Positions 44,806 through 55,128 of a stretch of DNA of 64,000 nt are shown in pieces. Under the pieces are notes generated by a model that saw nothing but the letters and a program-made list of their open reading frames with translations, was not told the DNA's origin and made no database searches. The position numbers and the translations under genes are program-made. The stretch covers positions 186,001 through 250,000 of the forward strand of contig NZ_VCQT01000046.1 in assembly GCF_005938655.1 (NCBI RefSeq). The letters are read 5' to 3'. Each line of letters begins with the position of its first letter. Position 1 is the first letter of the stretch. Source of the DNA: Alloalcanivorax gelatiniphagus. Lineage in GTDB: Bacteria > Pseudomonadota > Gammaproteobacteria > Pseudomonadales > Alcanivoracaceae.

Positions 44806-46104
44806 TTATGGCTTGATCCTCAATTCGGCACTGCGGGCGTGGGCGGTAAGCCGCTCGCCCCGGGCCAGCACCGATGCCACCCGCCCCAGGGCGCTGGCGC
44901 CTTCCGGGGAGCAGCCGATCAGCGAGCTGCGCTTCTGGAAGTCGTACACGCCCAGCGGCGAGGAGAAGCGCGCCGTGGCGCTGGTGGGCAGCACGTGGTT
45001 GGGCCCGGCGCAGTAGTCGCCCAGGGCCTCCGGCGTATAGCGGCCCAGGAAGATGGCGCCGGCGTGGCGCACTTTTTTCGCCCAGCGGCCGGCGTCGTCC
45101 ATGGACAGCTCCAGGTGCTCCGGGCTGATCCGGTTGACCACCTCGAAGGCGTCGTCCAGGTCCCGGGCCAGAATCAGCGCGCCCCGGTTGGCCATGGAGG
45201 TGCGGATAATCGCCTCGCGCTCCAGGGTCGGCGCCAGACGTTCCATGGCCTCGGCCACCCGCTCCAGGAAGTCCGCGTCCGGGCTGACCAGGATCGCCTG
45301 GGCTTCCTCGTCGTGTTCCGCCTGGGAGAACAGGTCCATGGCGATCCAGTCCGGATCGGTGTGGCCGTCGCAGACCACCAGAATCTCGGAGGGGCCGGCG
45401 ATCATGTCGATGCCCACCTTGCCGAACACCTGGCGCTTGGCCTCGGCCACATAGATGTTGCCCGGGCCGACGATCTTGTCCACCGCCGGAATCGATTCGG
45501 TGCCGAACGCCAGCGCCGCCACCGCCTGGGCACCGCCCACGGTGAAGAAGCGTTCCACGCCGGCCACCGCGGCGGCGGCCAGCACCATGTCGTCCAGTTC
45601 ACCGTCCGGCGCCGGGCTGACCATGACGATCTCGCCGACCCCGGCCACGTGGGCGGGCAGCGCGTTCATCAGCACCGAGCTGGGATAGGCGGCCTTGCCG
45701 CCGGGCACGTAGATGCCGGCCCGGTCCAGGGCGGTGACCTGCTGCCCCAGCAGGGTGCCGTCCGCGTCCCGGTAGCTCCAGGAATCCTGCTTCTGGCGTT
45801 CGTGGTAATCGCGCACCCGCACGGCGGCGGCTTCCAGGGCCTGGCGCTGCTCGGCGGGCAGCCGCGCCAGGGCCGCTTCCAGGGCGTCGCGCTCCACGGT
45901 GAGGTCGGCCAGGGTGGCGGCGTCCCGGCGGTCGAAGCGGTTGGTGTACTCGACCACGGCGGCGTCGCCCCGTTTCGCCACGTCGCGGAGAATGGCGCGC
46001 ACCCGATCGCCCACCTCCTCGTCGCGCTCCTCGCTCCAGGCGGTGAGGGCGTTCAGGCGTTCGATGAAATCGTTGTCACGGGTGTCGAGGCGGGTGGTTT
46101 TCAT
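44806..46104 (-). CDS. hisD: histidinol dehydrogenase
   Basis: 432-residue zinc enzyme for the last two steps of histidine synthesis. Family stretches include [52 protein letters not shown] and [12 protein letters not shown]. Its ATG overlaps the hisG stop by four bases. Confidence 0.97.
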   Translation of the reverse strand: MKTTRLDTRDNDFIERLNALTAWSEERDEEVGDRVRAILRDVAKRGDAAVVEYTNRFDRRDAATLADLTVERDALEAALARLPAEQRQALEAAAVRVRDYHERQKQDSWSYRDADGTLLGQQVTALDRAGIYVPGGKAAYPSSVLMNALPAHVAGVGEIVMVSPAPDGELDDMVLAAAAVAGVERFFTVGGAQAVAALAFGTESIPAVDKIVGPGNIYVAEAKRQVFGKVGIDMIAGPSEILVVCDGHTDPDWIAMDLFSQAEHDEEAQAILVSPDADFLERVAEAMERLAPTLEREAIIRTSMANRGALILARDLDDAFEVVNRISPEHLELSMDDAGRWAKKVRHAGAIFLGRYTPEALGDYCAGPNHVLPTSATARFSSPLGVYDFQKRSSLIGCSPEGASALGRVASVLARGERLTAHARSAELRIKP

Positions 46105-46754
46105 GCCGGTGTCCGTCGTTTCGCTACCGCTTGTTCCAGTTTATCCAGAATACCCTGAATGTCTCCGTGACGGGTCTTCATGCTGGCGCGGTTGACCACC
46201 ACCCGGGACGAAATATCGTCGGCGATGATCTCGGTGGGCTCCAGCCCGTTGGCACGCAGGGTGTTGCCGGTGTCGACGATGTCCACGATGCGGTCCGCCA
46301 GCCCCACCAGCGGCGCCAGTTCCATGGCGCCGTAGAGTTTGATGATCTCGGCCTGCTTGCCCTGGCGGGCGAAATAGGCGCGCGCCACATTGACGAACTT
46401 GGTGGCCACCCGCACCCGGCCACTGACCGGAGGCGCGTCCTTGAGGGCGGCGACCATCAGCTTGCAGCGGGCGATTTCCAGATCCAGGGGCTCGAACAGG
46501 CCCTCGGCGCCGTGCTCCATGAGCACGTCCTTGCCGGCCACGCCCAGATCGGCGCCGCCATGTTGCACGTAGGGCGGCACGTCGGTGGCGCGGATCACGA
46601 TGATGCGCACATCCTCGCGGGTGGTGTCGAAAATCAGCTTGCGCGACGCGGACGGGTCCTCCAGCAGCTCGATGCCGGCTTCCTTGAGCAGCGGCAGCGT
46701 CTCCTGGAGGATGCGGCCCTTGGAGAGGGCAATGGTCAGCGGTGTCTCGGTCAT
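46101..46754 (-). CDS. hisG: ATP phosphoribosyltransferase, short form
   Basis: First enzyme of histidine synthesis. The 217 residues carry [18 protein letters not shown], the [10 protein letters not shown] segment and the PRPP loop [16 protein letters not shown]. The C-terminal regulatory domain of long HisG is absent, so this is HisG-S, which by family knowledge needs HisZ; no hisZ is in the window. It begins 18 bp after the murA stop. Confidence 0.95.
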   Translation of the reverse strand: MTETPLTIALSKGRILQETLPLLKEAGIELLEDPSASRKLIFDTTREDVRIIVIRATDVPPYVQHGGADLGVAGKDVLMEHGAEGLFEPLDLEIARCKLMVAALKDAPPVSGRVRVATKFVNVARAYFARQGKQAEIIKLYGAMELAPLVGLADRIVDIVDTGNTLRANGLEPTEIIADDISSRVVVNRASMKTRHGDIQGILDKLEQAVAKRRTPA

Positions 46755-46772
46755 TTCAGGCGCGGTCCCAAC

Positions 46773-48059
<1,287 letters not shown>

Positions 48060-48314
48060 TCAGGCGATGCCCATCTTCTGGGCTTTGTCCCACTCGGCGC
48101 GGGTGAAGGGTTTGAGGGACACGGCGTGGATGCTGTTGTCCTTGATTCGGTCGTTGATGCAGGCGTAGATCAGCTGTTGGCGTTTCACCGGCATCAGCCC
48201 TTCGAAGGCGTCGGACACCACGCGGATCAGAAAGCGGTCTCCCTCGCCTTCCACCGCCACATCGGCATCATCGAAACCGGTTTCCACCAGCGCCTTCACG
48301 TCGTCGGGATTCAT
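48060..48314 (-). CDS. ibaG: BolA-family protein IbaG
   Basis: 84 residues with the BolA core VKALVETGFDDADVAVEGEG, the helix-turn LMPVKRQQLIYACINDRI and the terminal SLKPFTRAEWDKAQ. BolA-like proteins bind monothiol glutaredoxins and [2Fe-2S] clusters; next to mla and murA genes this is the IbaG/YrbA subgroup. It precedes murA by 24 bp. Confidence 0.94.
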   Translation of the reverse strand: MNPDDVKALVETGFDDADVAVEGEGDRFLIRVVSDAFEGLMPVKRQQLIYACINDRIKDNSIHAVSLKPFTRAEWDKAQKMGIA

Positions 48315-48408
48315 GGTCGCTCCTTATTGCTGAGGGGCGAATGATACGCGAGGGCCACCGGGGTTGTCATGCCGGGACCGGCGGGCGCCGGCCCCGGGGA
48401 AAGGCTGC

Positions 48409-49065
48409 TTACTGGCCGCCCTGGGGGGCGCCTTCGATGTTCACCTTGTCTTCCACGTCGGCGTTCTGGGCGGACCAGTTGTCGATGGCCTGGTCCAGGT
48501 CACCGTACTGCTGCATGGACTGGGCGAACTGGGCCTGATAAACGGCGCGCAGGTCCAGGCCGTTGACGAACACGTTCACCACCTTCCACTGGTCACCATC
48601 CTGGAACAGGGTGAAGTACACCGGGATCACCTTGCCGTCGTCGGTGGTGCCCTGCACCCGCACCCGGGCGTAATTGCCCTTGCGGTCTTCCTCGCGCATC
48701 GGCAGCACCTCGATCTTCTGGCCCTGGTACAGGGTGACGCCGGACGCGTAGGTGTTGATCAGGCTGTTCTTGAACACATCCAGGAAGCGGTATTTCTGGT
48801 CCCGGCTGGCATCGTTGAAGTAATCACCCATCACCATGCGGGTGATGCGCTTGAAATCCACCAGCGGCACCAGCTCTTCACGGACCAGCTGGCGGGCGTA
48901 CTCCGGCTCCTTATTAAGGCGGTCCCGGTTCTGGTCGATCAGAGTGGTCATGCGGTCCAGGGTATCCTGCACCAGCTCGCGGGGGTCCTGGGCGGCCTGC
49001 GCCAGGCCCGCCGTGGCCAGCATCAGCAGCGCCAGCACCGCCGCGAAAGGTTGTTTCAAGGTCAT
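48409..49065 (-). CDS. mlaC: periplasmic phospholipid carrier MlaC
   Basis: 218-residue soluble carrier that shuttles phospholipids between the outer-membrane MlaA complex and the inner-membrane MlaFEDB pump. A signal peptide (MTLKQPFAAVLALLMLATAGLAQA) is followed by the MlaC/Ttg2D domain (LVPLVDFKRITRMVMGDYF, FKNSLINTYASGVTLYQGQ, GDQWKVVNVFVNGLDLRAVY). Its normal operon partners mlaF, mlaE, mlaD upstream and mlaB downstream are absent here: 5' lies its own promoter and a REP pair, 3' lies ibaG after 94 bp. Confidence 0.95.
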   Translation of the reverse strand: MTLKQPFAAVLALLMLATAGLAQAAQDPRELVQDTLDRMTTLIDQNRDRLNKEPEYARQLVREELVPLVDFKRITRMVMGDYFNDASRDQKYRFLDVFKNSLINTYASGVTLYQGQKIEVLPMREEDRKGNYARVRVQGTTDDGKVIPVYFTLFQDGDQWKVVNVFVNGLDLRAVYQAQFAQSMQQYGDLDQAIDNWSAQNADVEDKVNIEGAPQGGQ

Positions 49066-49096
49066 ACGTCACTCCCTGTCGTTGTCTTGGGCTCCG

Positions 49097-49125
49097 GTTG
49101 TACGGTTTTCGCACCGAAGTGTCCA
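49097..49125 (-). promoter_or_regulatory. candidate promoter of mlaC
   Basis: Minus strand: -35 TGGACA (49120-49125), 17-bp spacer, -10 TACAAC (49097-49102), 31 bp before the mlaC ATG. It supports mlaC being the first gene of its transcript. Confidence 0.5.
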
Positions 49126-49177
49126 GGCGTTTACCGTTGGAGTGCGGTTGCCGCCGTCCGGTTCCTCACGTTGGGGG

Positions 49178-49232
49178 TCGCGGCTGAAGCCGCTCCTACG
49201 GCAAAGAGTGTAGGAGCGGCTTCAGCCGCGAT
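49178..49232. repeat. REP-like inverted pair
   Basis: Units at 49178-49199 and 49210-49232 in opposite orientation, in the divergent gap between mlaC and kdsD, exactly where mlaFED would be expected. Confidence 0.9.
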
Positions 49233-49325
49233 AACAACGCGATAACTACAAGCCATCGCGGAACGCAGCCACCCCAAGAGAGGTCCGATCTGGGCCGAGG
49301 GCAGTCATCAGCCCGCCCGCCAGTG

Positions 49326-49331
49326 TATAAT
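49326..49331 (+). promoter_or_regulatory. -10 element of the kdsD operon
   Basis: Perfect TATAAT preceded by TG, 29 bp before the kdsD ATG. The -35 region (AGTCAT or nearby) is poor, so the match rests on the -10 alone. Confidence 0.5.
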
Positions 49332-49359
49332 CGCCGCCAGCGAGGAGACACGAGACACC

Positions 49360-50328
49360 ATGAGCAACGATCACATCGCCATCGCCCGCCGCGTTCTCGA
49401 CGAGGAAGCGCGCGCCGTGGCCGCGCTGAGCGAACGCGTCAGCGACGATTTCGTGCGCGCCTGTGAGCGCATTCTCGAATGCAGCGGCCGGGTCATTGTC
49501 ACCGGCATGGGCAAAAGCGGCCATATCGGCAGCAAGGTGGCCGCCACTCTGGCCAGCACCGGCACCCCCGCCTTTTTCGTCCATCCGGGCGAGGCCTCCC
49601 ACGGCGATCTGGGCATGATCACCGGCGCCGACGTGGTGCTGGCCCTGTCCAATTCCGGCGAGACCGGCGAAATATTGACCATTCTTCCGGTTATCAAGCG
49701 CAAGGGCGCCGGCCTGATCAGCCTGACCGGCCGGCCCGGGTCGTCCCTGGCGCGGCTGTCCGACGTGCATCTGGACGTGGCGGTCCAGGAAGAGGCATGC
49801 CCCCATAATCTGGCGCCCACCTCCTCCACCACCGCCACCCTGGCCATGGGCGACGCCCTGGCCATCGCCCTGCTGGAAGCCCGGGGCTTCACCCCGGAGG
49901 ACTTCGCGCTCAGCCATCCGGGCGGCAGCCTGGGCCGGCGCCTGCTGCTCAAGGTCGACGACATCATGCACACCGGCGAGCAACTGCCCCGGGTGCCCAA
50001 GGATGCCAGCCTGCCCCAGGCGCTGCTGGAAATGACCCACAAGGGCCTGGGCATGACCACGGTGGTGGACGACGACGGCCGCCTGATCGGGCTGTTCACC
50101 GACGGCGACCTGCGCCGCACCCTGGAAAAGGGCCTGGATATCCGCCAGGCCGGCATCGCCGAGGTGATGTCCCGCCAGCCGGTGACCATGGCCCCGGGCC
50201 TGCTGGCCGCCGAGGCCCTGCAAATCATGGAAACCCGCAAGATCAACGGGGTGATCGTCTGTGACCAACAGGGCCGCCCGGTGGGCGCCCTCAACACCCA
50301 GGACCTGCTGCGCGCCGGAGTGATGTGA
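49360..50328 (+). CDS. kdsD: D-arabinose 5-phosphate isomerase
   Basis: 322 residues: SIS domain (VIVTGMGKSGHIGSKVAATL, TPAFFVHPGEASHGDLGMI, VVLALSNSGETGEI) followed by two CBS domains. It makes arabinose 5-phosphate for Kdo, the first inner-core sugar of LPS. It overlaps kdsC by four bases and heads the kdsD-kdsC-lptC-lptA-lptB run. Confidence 0.97.
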   Translation: MSNDHIAIARRVLDEEARAVAALSERVSDDFVRACERILECSGRVIVTGMGKSGHIGSKVAATLASTGTPAFFVHPGEASHGDLGMITGADVVLALSNSGETGEILTILPVIKRKGAGLISLTGRPGSSLARLSDVHLDVAVQEEACPHNLAPTSSTTATLAMGDALAIALLEARGFTPEDFALSHPGGSLGRRLLLKVDDIMHTGEQLPRVPKDASLPQALLEMTHKGLGMTTVVDDDGRLIGLFTDGDLRRTLEKGLDIRQAGIAEVMSRQPVTMAPGLLAAEALQIMETRKINGVIVCDQQGRPVGALNTQDLLRAGVM

Positions 50329-50831
50329 TGGGCTTTTCGATTTCCAGCGCCGACGCCCGCGCCCTGCGCCTGATGGCCTTCGACGTGGACGGCGTGATGA
50401 CCGACGGCCGTCTGCACTACGGCCCGGACGGCGAAACCCTCAAGGTATTCCATGTGCACGACGGCCACGGCCTCAAGAAGCTGGCCGCCAGCGGCGTGAC
50501 CCTGGCCATCATCACCGGCCGTGACACCCCCATGGTGGCGCGCCGTGCCCGGGAACTAGGCATCGAACATGTGATTCAGGGCCGTGAGGACAAGGCCGAG
50601 GCGCTGGCCGCCCTGGCCGCCAGCCTCGGGGTATCCGCCGAGGAAACCGGCTATGTCGGCGACGATGAGCCGGACGTGGGCGCCCTGCGCTGGGCGCGCA
50701 TCGCCTTCGCCCCGGCCAACGCCCAGGCCTGTGCCCGGGAGGCCGCCGGCCACATCACCGGCGCCCGCGGCGGTGAAGGCGCGGTACGCGAGATCTGCGA
50801 CGCGCTGCTGACGCTGCGGGAGACACCATGA
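50325..50831 (+). CDS. kdsC: 3-deoxy-D-manno-octulosonate-8-phosphate phosphatase
   Basis: 168-residue tetrameric HAD phosphatase. Motif I is AFDVDGVMTDGRLHY, motif II TGRDTPMV and motif IV VGDDEPDVGAL; no cap domain, as is usual for KdsC. It releases free Kdo. ATGA overlaps join it to kdsD and lptC. Confidence 0.96.
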   Translation: MMGFSISSADARALRLMAFDVDGVMTDGRLHYGPDGETLKVFHVHDGHGLKKLAASGVTLAIITGRDTPMVARRARELGIEHVIQGREDKAEALAALAASLGVSAEETGYVGDDEPDVGALRWARIAFAPANAQACAREAAGHITGARGGEGAVREICDALLTLRETP

Positions 50832-51382
50832 GACGTCAGGGCCTGCTTAGCGCCTCGGGCATCCTGCTGCTCGGCCTGATCGTGCTGATGACACTGCACG
50901 AGTGGGACAACCCGCTGGATGGTGACCGCGAGGCCTTTCTCAGCGCGCCGCTGATCATCGCCGACAACATCACCGCCAAGGCCTACGACCGGGACACCGG
51001 CAAGGTCAGCTACGACCTGAAGGCCGAGCACCTGGAGCAGTATCAGCGCGAGGCCCTGACCACGCTCAGCGCGCCGGATCTGCGCATGGAGAACGAAAAC
51101 GGCGTCTGGACCATCCATTCCAAGCGTGGTGAAGTGCGCGACAATGGCGACCAGATCGTGTTTCTCGACCAGGTTGAAGCGCGCAGCGAAAACAACGGCG
51201 TCACGCTCAGCACCGAGCGGCTGGAATACCTGAACGACGCCGGCCAGGTCCGCTCGCCGGGCGCGCTGACCCTGAAACACCGCGACGGCAGCACCCGGGC
51301 CGGCAATATGGAATCGAACCTGACCAGCGGCGAAATGACCCTTGGCAAAGGAGTGGTAAGTGAATTCACGGGCAGCAATTAA
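50828..51382 (+). CDS. lptC: LPS export protein LptC
   Basis: 184-residue bitopic inner-membrane protein: an N-terminal membrane helix (ASGILLLGLIVLMTLHEW) and a periplasmic beta-jellyroll. It passes LPS from LptB2FG to LptA. Sequence conservation is low, so the call leans on topology and on its place between kdsC and lptA. Its end overlaps lptA by 23 bases. Confidence 0.92.
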   Translation: MRRQGLLSASGILLLGLIVLMTLHEWDNPLDGDREAFLSAPLIIADNITAKAYDRDTGKVSYDLKAEHLEQYQREALTTLSAPDLRMENENGVWTIHSKRGEVRDNGDQIVFLDQVEARSENNGVTLSTERLEYLNDAGQVRSPGALTLKHRDGSTRAGNMESNLTSGEMTLGKGVVSEFTGSN

Positions 51383-51950
51383 AGGGATCGGCCTGGCCGG
51401 CCTGCTGGTGGCCGGCCTCGCCGGCGCCGCCCAACCCCCCGGCGGCCAGTCCGTGGAGGTGAGCGCCGACAGCGCCACCTTCGAGCAAAGCGCCGGCACC
51501 GGGGTCTACCGGGGCAACGCGGAGCTGATTCAGGGCAACCGGCGCATGAATGCCGACGTGATCCGGCTGTTCACCGAGAACAACCAGCTGGTGCGGGTGG
51601 AAGCCACCGGCAATCCGGTGCGCATGCGCGAAGGCTCGGAACTGCAGGCGCGCGCCAAGAACCTGGTCTACGACCTGAAAACCCGCCGCCTGGTGCTGAC
51701 CGGCGATGCCCATGTGGACCACCAGGGCAACACCTTCGAAGGGGCCCGGGTGCAATACAATCTGGATTCCCGGCGGGTGGACGCCAGCAGCGAAGGCGAC
51801 AAGCGCGTGCGCCTGGTGATCCCGGCCAAGAACACCGAGCAGGGCACCGCCCCGGACAACGGCGAAGAGGGCGCCGGCGACGGCGCCGCCAATGACAACG
51901 CCACCCCCAACCCGAACGGCACCGACGGCGGCAAGGCGGAGACCCCCTGA
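51360..51950 (+). CDS. lptA: LPS transport periplasmic protein LptA
   Basis: 196-residue periplasmic bridge protein with a signal peptide (AAIKGIGLAGLLVAGLAGAA) and the OstA/LptA jellyroll (TGVYRGNAELIQGNRRMNAD, LTGDAHVDHQGNTFEGARVQY). The acidic Asn/Gly-rich C-terminal tail is typical. The start is the GTG at 51360, about six bases after AAGGAG, inside the lptC end. Confidence 0.94.
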   Translation: MNSRAAIKGIGLAGLLVAGLAGAAQPPGGQSVEVSADSATFEQSAGTGVYRGNAELIQGNRRMNADVIRLFTENNQLVRVEATGNPVRMREGSELQARAKNLVYDLKTRRLVLTGDAHVDHQGNTFEGARVQYNLDSRRVDASSEGDKRVRLVIPAKNTEQGTAPDNGEEGAGDGAANDNATPNPNGTDGGKAETP

Positions 51951-52676
51951 ATGGCACACCTGAGCGCCCATAATCTGGCGAAGAGCTACAAGAGCACCCG
52001 CGTCATCGAGGACGTGTCCCTGGAAGTGGAAGCCGGCCAGATCGTCGGCCTGCTGGGCCCCAACGGCGCCGGCAAGACCACCTGCTTCTATATGATCGTC
52101 GGCCTGGTGGCCGCCGACGCCGGCCGCATCGAGATCAACGGCGACGACATCACCCACCTGCCCATGCACGGCCGCGCCCGCCGGGGCATCGGCTATCTGC
52201 CCCAGGAAGCCAGCATTTTCCGCCGGCTCACCGTGGAGCAAAACATCATGGCGATCCTGGAAACCCGCAAGGAAATGTCCAAGGCGCAGCGGGAAGAGCA
52301 ACTGGAAAGCCTGCTGCAGGAATTCCACATCGACCACATCCGCGACTCCATGGGCATGAGCCTGTCCGGCGGTGAGCGCCGGCGCGCGGAAATCGCCCGG
52401 GGGCTGGCCACCAATCCGGATTTCATCCTGCTGGACGAACCCTTCGCCGGCGTCGACCCGATCTCGGTGAACGACATCAAGGGCATCATCCGCCACCTGA
52501 AGGAACGGGGCATCGGCGTGCTGATCACCGACCACAATGTGCGCGAAACCCTGGACATCTGCGACACGGCCTATATCGTCAGTACCGGCCACATCATTGC
52601 CCAGGGCGACTCCTCCAGCATCCTCGGCAACCAGCAGGTGCGCGACGTTTATCTGGGCGCGGACTTCCGGCTCTGA
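51951..52676 (+). CDS. lptB: LPS export ABC transporter ATPase LptB
   Basis: 241 residues with Walker [10 protein letters not shown], signature [15 protein letters not shown], Walker [14 protein letters not shown] and the LptB-specific phrases [20 protein letters not shown]. It powers LPS extraction with LptF/LptG, which are encoded elsewhere. The ATG abuts the lptA stop. Confidence 0.98.
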   Translation: MAHLSAHNLAKSYKSTRVIEDVSLEVEAGQIVGLLGPNGAGKTTCFYMIVGLVAADAGRIEINGDDITHLPMHGRARRGIGYLPQEASIFRRLTVEQNIMAILETRKEMSKAQREEQLESLLQEFHIDHIRDSMGMSLSGGERRRAEIARGLATNPDFILLDEPFAGVDPISVNDIKGIIRHLKERGIGVLITDHNVRETLDICDTAYIVSTGHIIAQGDSSSILGNQQVRDVYLGADFRL

Positions 52677-52736
52677 GCGCCAGCGGCCGCCCCCGGCGGC
52701 CCTGCCCTACACCCTCCTCCCACAAAACGCAACACT

Positions 52737-52752
52737 TGGCATGATTATTGCT
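52737..52752 (+). promoter_or_regulatory. sigma-54-like -24/-12 promoter before rpoN
   Basis: TGGCATGATTATTGCT: TGGCAT, exactly 5 bases, TTGCT, against the sigma-54 consensus TGGCAC-N5-TTGCA. The invariant GG and GC dinucleotides are both present at the right spacing. Its start site would be near 52763, leaving a leader of about 48 bases before rpoN. The TTGC forms part of a small palindrome TTGCTTAAAGCAA (52748-52760). Confidence 0.5.
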
Positions 52753-52810
52753 TAAAGCAAAATAATGCTGCTATGCTGCCTGTCTTCAAAAGCCAGCAAA
52801 CCCAGGCAGC

Positions 52811-54262
52811 ATGAAACCCACTCTGCAACTGCAAATCGGCCAGCAGCTGACCATGACGCCCCAGCTGCAGCAGGCAATCCGCCTGCTGCAGCTGTCGACG
52901 CTGGATTTGCGCATGGAAATCCAGCAGGCGGTGGAAAACAACCCGCTGCTGGAACTGGAAGAAGGCGCCGAGGAATTCGGCCCCGACGACCTGGACAGCG
53001 AGGCCGATAGCGACCTGGACCTGGAGCGCGATGACGCCCTGGATGACCTGGTCGAGGGCAAGGTGGAGACCGACAGCGAGTGGGACGACCTCTATGTGGG
53101 CCAGAGTGGTGCGGGCGCCGGTGAAGGCGACGACGCGGACGCCTGGCAACAACGCCACGCCAACCCGGACACCCTGCTCGACCATCTGGAGTGGCAGCTC
53201 AACCTGACGCCGATGAGCGACCGCGACCGGGTGATCGCCCAGATCATCCTGGAAGCCCTGGACGAGCGCGGTTATGTCACGGTTTCCCTTGAGGATCTGG
53301 TGAGCACCGCCGAAACCCAGATCGCCGACCCGGACGACCCCCTGGAAGAAGACGAAGTGGTGGCGGTGCTGCACCGCCTGCAACAGTTCGATCCGGTGGG
53401 CGTGGCCAGCCGCGACCTGGCCGAATGCCTGGGCGTGCAACTGGCCCAACTGGCCGCCGACACCCCCCACCTGGATACCGCCCGCGCCCTGCTCGCCCAC
53501 CAGGAGCTGCTGGAGAAGCACGACTACGCCGGCCTGCGCCGGGCCCTGGCGGTGAGCGAGGCGGACCTGGTGGAGGCGCTGGCGCTGCTGCGCACCCTGG
53601 ACCCGGCGCCGGGCCAGCAGATCGGGGGCGACACCGCCGACTACGCGGTGCCGGACGTGGTGGTTCGTGCCCACCGGGGCGGCTGGCGGGTGGAACTCAA
53701 CGAGGAGGTGCTGCCCAAGGTCAACCTGCAGGCCCAGTACGCGCAGATGGCCCGCCAGGTGGGCGGCGACGACGGCCAGTACCTGCGCAACTGCATGCAG
53801 GAAGCCAAGTGGTTCCTGAAAAGCCTGCAGAGCCGCAACGACACCCTGCTCAAGGTGGCCAGCCGTATCGTCGAGGTGCAACAGGACTTCTTCAACTACG
53901 GCGAGGAGGCCATGAAGCCGCTGGTTCTGGCGGACATCGCCGAGGCGGTGGAGATGCACGAATCCACCATCAGCCGGGTGACCAACCAGAAATTCATGCT
54001 CACCCCCCGGGGCGTGTTCGAGCTTAAATATTTCTTCTCCAGCCACGTGGACACGGACGGCGGCGGTGAGTGTTCCTCCACGGCCATTCGTGCCATCATT
54101 AAGAAGCTGGTCGCCGCCGAGAACCCTCGCAAGCCGCTCAGCGACAATAAGCTGGCAAGCCTGCTTAACGATCAGGGCATTCAGGTGGCGCGCCGCACCG
54201 TCGCCAAGTACCGTGAGGCGATGCGAATCCCGTCCTCCAGCGCGCGCAAGCGGCTGGTCTAG
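52811..54262 (+). CDS. rpoN: RNA polymerase sigma-54 factor
   Basis: 483 residues. Region I is Gln/Leu-rich (LQLQIGQQLTMTPQLQQAIR), region II strongly acidic, then the core-binding domain, the helix-turn-helix around MHESTISRVTNQKFM and the RpoN box ARRTVAKYRE near the C-terminus. It directs transcription that needs enhancer-binding ATPases. It follows lptB and precedes hpf-ptsN-rapZ-ptsO, the standard order. Confidence 0.98.
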   Translation: MKPTLQLQIGQQLTMTPQLQQAIRLLQLSTLDLRMEIQQAVENNPLLELEEGAEEFGPDDLDSEADSDLDLERDDALDDLVEGKVETDSEWDDLYVGQSGAGAGEGDDADAWQQRHANPDTLLDHLEWQLNLTPMSDRDRVIAQIILEALDERGYVTVSLEDLVSTAETQIADPDDPLEEDEVVAVLHRLQQFDPVGVASRDLAECLGVQLAQLAADTPHLDTARALLAHQELLEKHDYAGLRRALAVSEADLVEALALLRTLDPAPGQQIGGDTADYAVPDVVVRAHRGGWRVELNEEVLPKVNLQAQYAQMARQVGGDDGQYLRNCMQEAKWFLKSLQSRNDTLLKVASRIVEVQQDFFNYGEEAMKPLVLADIAEAVEMHESTISRVTNQKFMLTPRGVFELKYFFSSHVDTDGGGECSSTAIRAIIKKLVAAENPRKPLSDNKLASLLNDQGIQVARRTVAKYREAMRIPSSSARKRLV

Positions 54263-54308
54263 GCCGGACCGGAACGGATATCTCTTTGATAGAGAGAAGG
54301 AGCCAGCT

Positions 54309-54608
54309 ATGCAAATCAACCTCAGTGGCCACCATCTGGACATCACCGACGCCCTGCGTGACTACGTGGACGAGAAATTCGCCAAACTGGAGCGGCACTC
54401 CGATCAGATCACCAGCGTTCAGGTGATCCTGTCCCCGGAGCCCAAGAGCCATAAGGCGGAATCCACCATTCATATATCCGGAGCGGACCTGTTCGCCACC
54501 GCCCAGGCGGACGACATGTACGCGGCCATTGATGCGCTGACCAGCAAGCTGGACCGGCAAATTCTCAAACATAAGGAAAAGACCGTGGGCCGCAAGCACG
54601 GCCACTAG
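54309..54608 (+). CDS. hpf: ribosome hibernation promoting factor, short form
   Basis: 99 residues of the S30AE family: MQINLSGHHLDITDALRDYV, VQVILSPEPKSHKAESTIHI, DDMYAAIDALTSKLDRQILK. The short form promotes 100S ribosome dimers together with RMF in relatives. GAAGGAG lies seven or eight bases before the ATG; the open frame further upstream overlaps rpoN and is not used. Confidence 0.96.
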   Translation: MQINLSGHHLDITDALRDYVDEKFAKLERHSDQITSVQVILSPEPKSHKAESTIHISGADLFATAQADDMYAAIDALTSKLDRQILKHKEKTVGRKHGH

Positions 54609-54626
54609 GTCCCCCAGAACCCCATT

Positions 54627-55100
54627 ATGCGAGTACGCGAACTGCTCACCGAGGACCGCACCTACGACGAGGTGGAGGTCACCAGTAAAAAACGGTTGCT
54701 CGATCAAATCGCCCAGCTGGCCGCGGCCAGCTGTGGCGGTCTTAACGAGCAAGAAGTCTTCGACGCTCTGGTGGCCCGCGAAAAGCTCGGGTCCACCGGG
54801 ATCGGCGAAGGCATCGCCATCCCCCATTGCCGGCTGGGTCACTGCGATGCCGCCATCGGACTGCTGCTGAAGCTGTCCGAGCCGGTGGATTTCGACGCGG
54901 TGGACGGGCGTCCGGTGGATCTGGTGTTCGTGTTGCTGGTGCCGGAGCAGAATCCGGAACAGCATCTCAAGACCCTCAGCCACCTGGCCAACCTGTTCAA
55001 CGACGACGACTACCGCAGCGACCTGCGCCACGCCCACGGCAACCTGGGTCTTTATCAGACCGCGGTGGAATCGGAGGCCGAGATCCGTCTGGCCTCCTGA
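54627..55100 (+). CDS. ptsN: nitrogen-PTS EIIA component
   Basis: 157-residue EIIA-Ntr. The phosphorylated His lies in GIGEGIAIPHCRLG near residue 69. It receives phosphate from NPr and regulates potassium and nitrogen-linked functions. It follows hpf by 18 bp. Confidence 0.97.
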   Translation: MRVRELLTEDRTYDEVEVTSKKRLLDQIAQLAAASCGGLNEQEVFDALVAREKLGSTGIGEGIAIPHCRLGHCDAAIGLLLKLSEPVDFDAVDGRPVDLVFVLLVPEQNPEQHLKTLSHLANLFNDDDYRSDLRHAHGNLGLYQTAVESEAEIRLAS

Positions 55101-55128
55101 CTCTGATCGGCCGGGACCGTCGCACCTT

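Noticed and set aside
49066-49359. Hidden or degraded mlaD, mlaE or mlaF remnants
   Set aside because: All frames in the 294-bp gap were considered; only promoter-like sequence and a REP pair are present, with no MCE, permease or ATPase motif.
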